Below, in pieces: positions 14,131 to 14,933 of a stretch of 14,933 bases of DNA (the first letter of the stretch is position 1; every line of letters starts with the position of its first letter). The position numbers were made by a program, and so were the translations under genes. Under the pieces are notes generated by a model. That model worked only from the letters and a program-made list of their open reading frames with translations. It was not told where the DNA came from and did no database searches. The DNA lies in NCBI GenBank assembly GCA_019247245.1, contig JAFAPF010000293.1:1-14933 (forward strand). Reading direction: 5' to 3'. This DNA is from Rubrobacter sp. (GTDB lineage: Bacteria > Actinomycetota > Rubrobacteria > Rubrobacterales > Rubrobacteraceae).

Positions 14131-14178
14131 GCTGGATCATCGAGGCCTAACGGTGCAATTTCCCTACACCACTACTCT

Positions 14179-14933
14179 TTACTCGTAGCCGTCTTTACGC
14201 CAACCTTGGGCTTCGAAGACCCATTTCTGTCGTGGGGGCGATAAGCCTGACACGCGAATAGGAAACGATGAGATGAGCGGCACGCTCTCCATGCGAACCG
14301 CTATCCGTCTACCTTCGAACGCGATGTCGAGGAGCGTGATCTCGAACGGCGGCTCGACGAGTGCCGGGCATGAGACCTGTAGCACATTTTCGACTACGCA
14401 GGCGTACCGTATATGGATGTGCCCGCTGAGTACGACGGTTGGTTCTGGTCGCTCGAGTAGCGGCTGCGCGATCTCTTCCAGGTCTTCGAGATCATCGCCG
14501 TACATTAGACCTGTTCCTGACACTTCGTCTGAAAAAGAGATTATCGGATAGTGGCTGATCAATAGCACGGGTCCATCTCCCCATTCGGACGTGTCTAGCC
14601 TATCCGTCGAGCGGGGGATGTAGCCCCAATCTCCGTTGGTAATAGAGAAGCCGGCGATACGTAGCCCTTCATCGACGACTTCTCCTTGAGGCGTGGCGAG
14701 CCGAACGTTGCTCATCCTAACCCTCTGTACCACCTCATCCAGAGCTTCTGTCCGACCGATCAAATCGTGGTTGCCCGCCACGGCCCACACCGGCAGCCCT
14801 GCTTCGGCTGCCAGCCTCACACCCGACTCGAGCGTCTCACGGCAGGAGTGCGAGATGTCGCCTAGCAGCACCAACGCATCGACGTTTTCCTTCATGCACC
14901 GCCTTAGCGCTAGTCGGTACGCTACCAGCGTGT
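14179..14933 (-). CDS. Calcineurin-like metallophosphoesterase, 5' end outside window
   Basis: A dinuclear-metal phosphoesterase with motifs GDISHS, GNHD (41-44 from ATG 14895), SHYPI (H115) and SGHIHIR (H159, H161). The first family motif, D-x-H, should lie 30-40 residues before GD. From ATG 14895 only 11 residues precede GD, and the frame stays open through 12 more codons (VAYRLALRRC before the Met) to the window edge. The real start is therefore probably beyond 14933, and ATG 14895 is likely internal. The substrate could be a cyclic nucleotide, a nucleotide or a protein phosphate; the sequence does not decide. It is unrelated in fold to the PhoD-like locus. It ends 48 bases from the HAD-Nudix stop, with no clear terminator between them. 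Confidence 0.9.
   Translation of the reverse strand, partial: TLVAYRLALRRCMKENVDALVLLGDISHSCRETLESGVRLAAEAGLPVWAVAGNHDLIGRTEALDEVVQRVRMSNVRLATPQGEVVDEGLRIAGFSITNGDWGYIPRSTDRLDTSEWGDGPVLLISHYPIISFSDEVSGTGLMYGDDLEDLEEIAQPLLERPEPTVVLSGHIHIRYACVVENVLQVSCPALVEPPFEITLLDIAFEGRRIAVRMESVPLISSFPIRVSGLSPPRQKWVFEAQGWRKDGYE

Noticed and set aside
1..14933. tRNA, rRNA, CRISPR array or mobile element
   Set aside because: No cloverleaf with a T-loop, no regularly spaced repeats and no transposase or integrase motifs were seen on either strand; a tRNAscan or Rfam run would confirm this.

Overview
Organism. The window reads as a chromosome segment of a high-GC bacterium, probably an actinobacterium. Arg AGG and Ile ATA codons are frequent, several genes start with GTG or TTG, and most starts carry strong GGAGG-type ribosome sites. 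The style and gene content recall Rubrobacter or a related deep-branching thermotolerant lineage. That placement is an impression from codon style and protein families, not a search result. No integrase, transposase, CRISPR array, tRNA or rRNA was seen. Layout, left to right. (1) Positions 1-3346 hold a heat-shock module on the plus strand: the 3' part of an Hsp20 small heat-shock gene, a terminator-like hairpin, a hairpin over the next ribosome site, and a large double-AAA+ unfoldase with an N-terminal zinc-finger-like segment. The unfoldase looks like the ClpG/ClpK stand-alone disaggregases rather than a ClpP-docking ClpC. (2) Positions 3347-4265 are a low-density stretch. It has a 109-residue unknown gene on the minus strand, a previously easy-to-miss 58-residue plus-strand ORF, a perfect 32-bp palindrome and a structured-looking leader. 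(3) Positions 4266-7217 form a plus-strand cassette of a CBS-CBS-ACT regulator (AcuB-like), an extended SDR/epimerase-like protein and a zinc alcohol dehydrogenase. The last two genes overlap by GTGA. (4) Positions 7282-11564 are a minus-strand group: a PhoD-like metallophosphatase locus split by an in-frame TAA, a SAM-dependent methyltransferase and a choline-kinase-like phosphotransferase. (5) Positions 11819-14130 are plus-strand: a TIM-barrel sugar isomerase/epimerase-like protein behind a TATAAT promoter, then a HAD-IIA phosphatase fused to a Nudix domain. (6) Positions 14179-14933 hold a minus-strand calcineurin-like metallophosphoesterase cut by the window end. How the genes relate. The Hsp20/AAA+ pair fits one job: small heat-shock proteins hold aggregating clients and the AAA+ machine extracts them. 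The SDR and zinc dehydrogenase are probably co-translated redox enzymes of unknown substrate. The rest are housekeeping-type hydrolases and transferases with no clear shared pathway. The most notable points are the ClpG-like architecture beside Hsp20, a candidate RNA thermometer at its ribosome site, the stop codon inside the PhoD-like gene, the HAD-Nudix fusion with an altered Nudix box, and the 32-bp palindrome.
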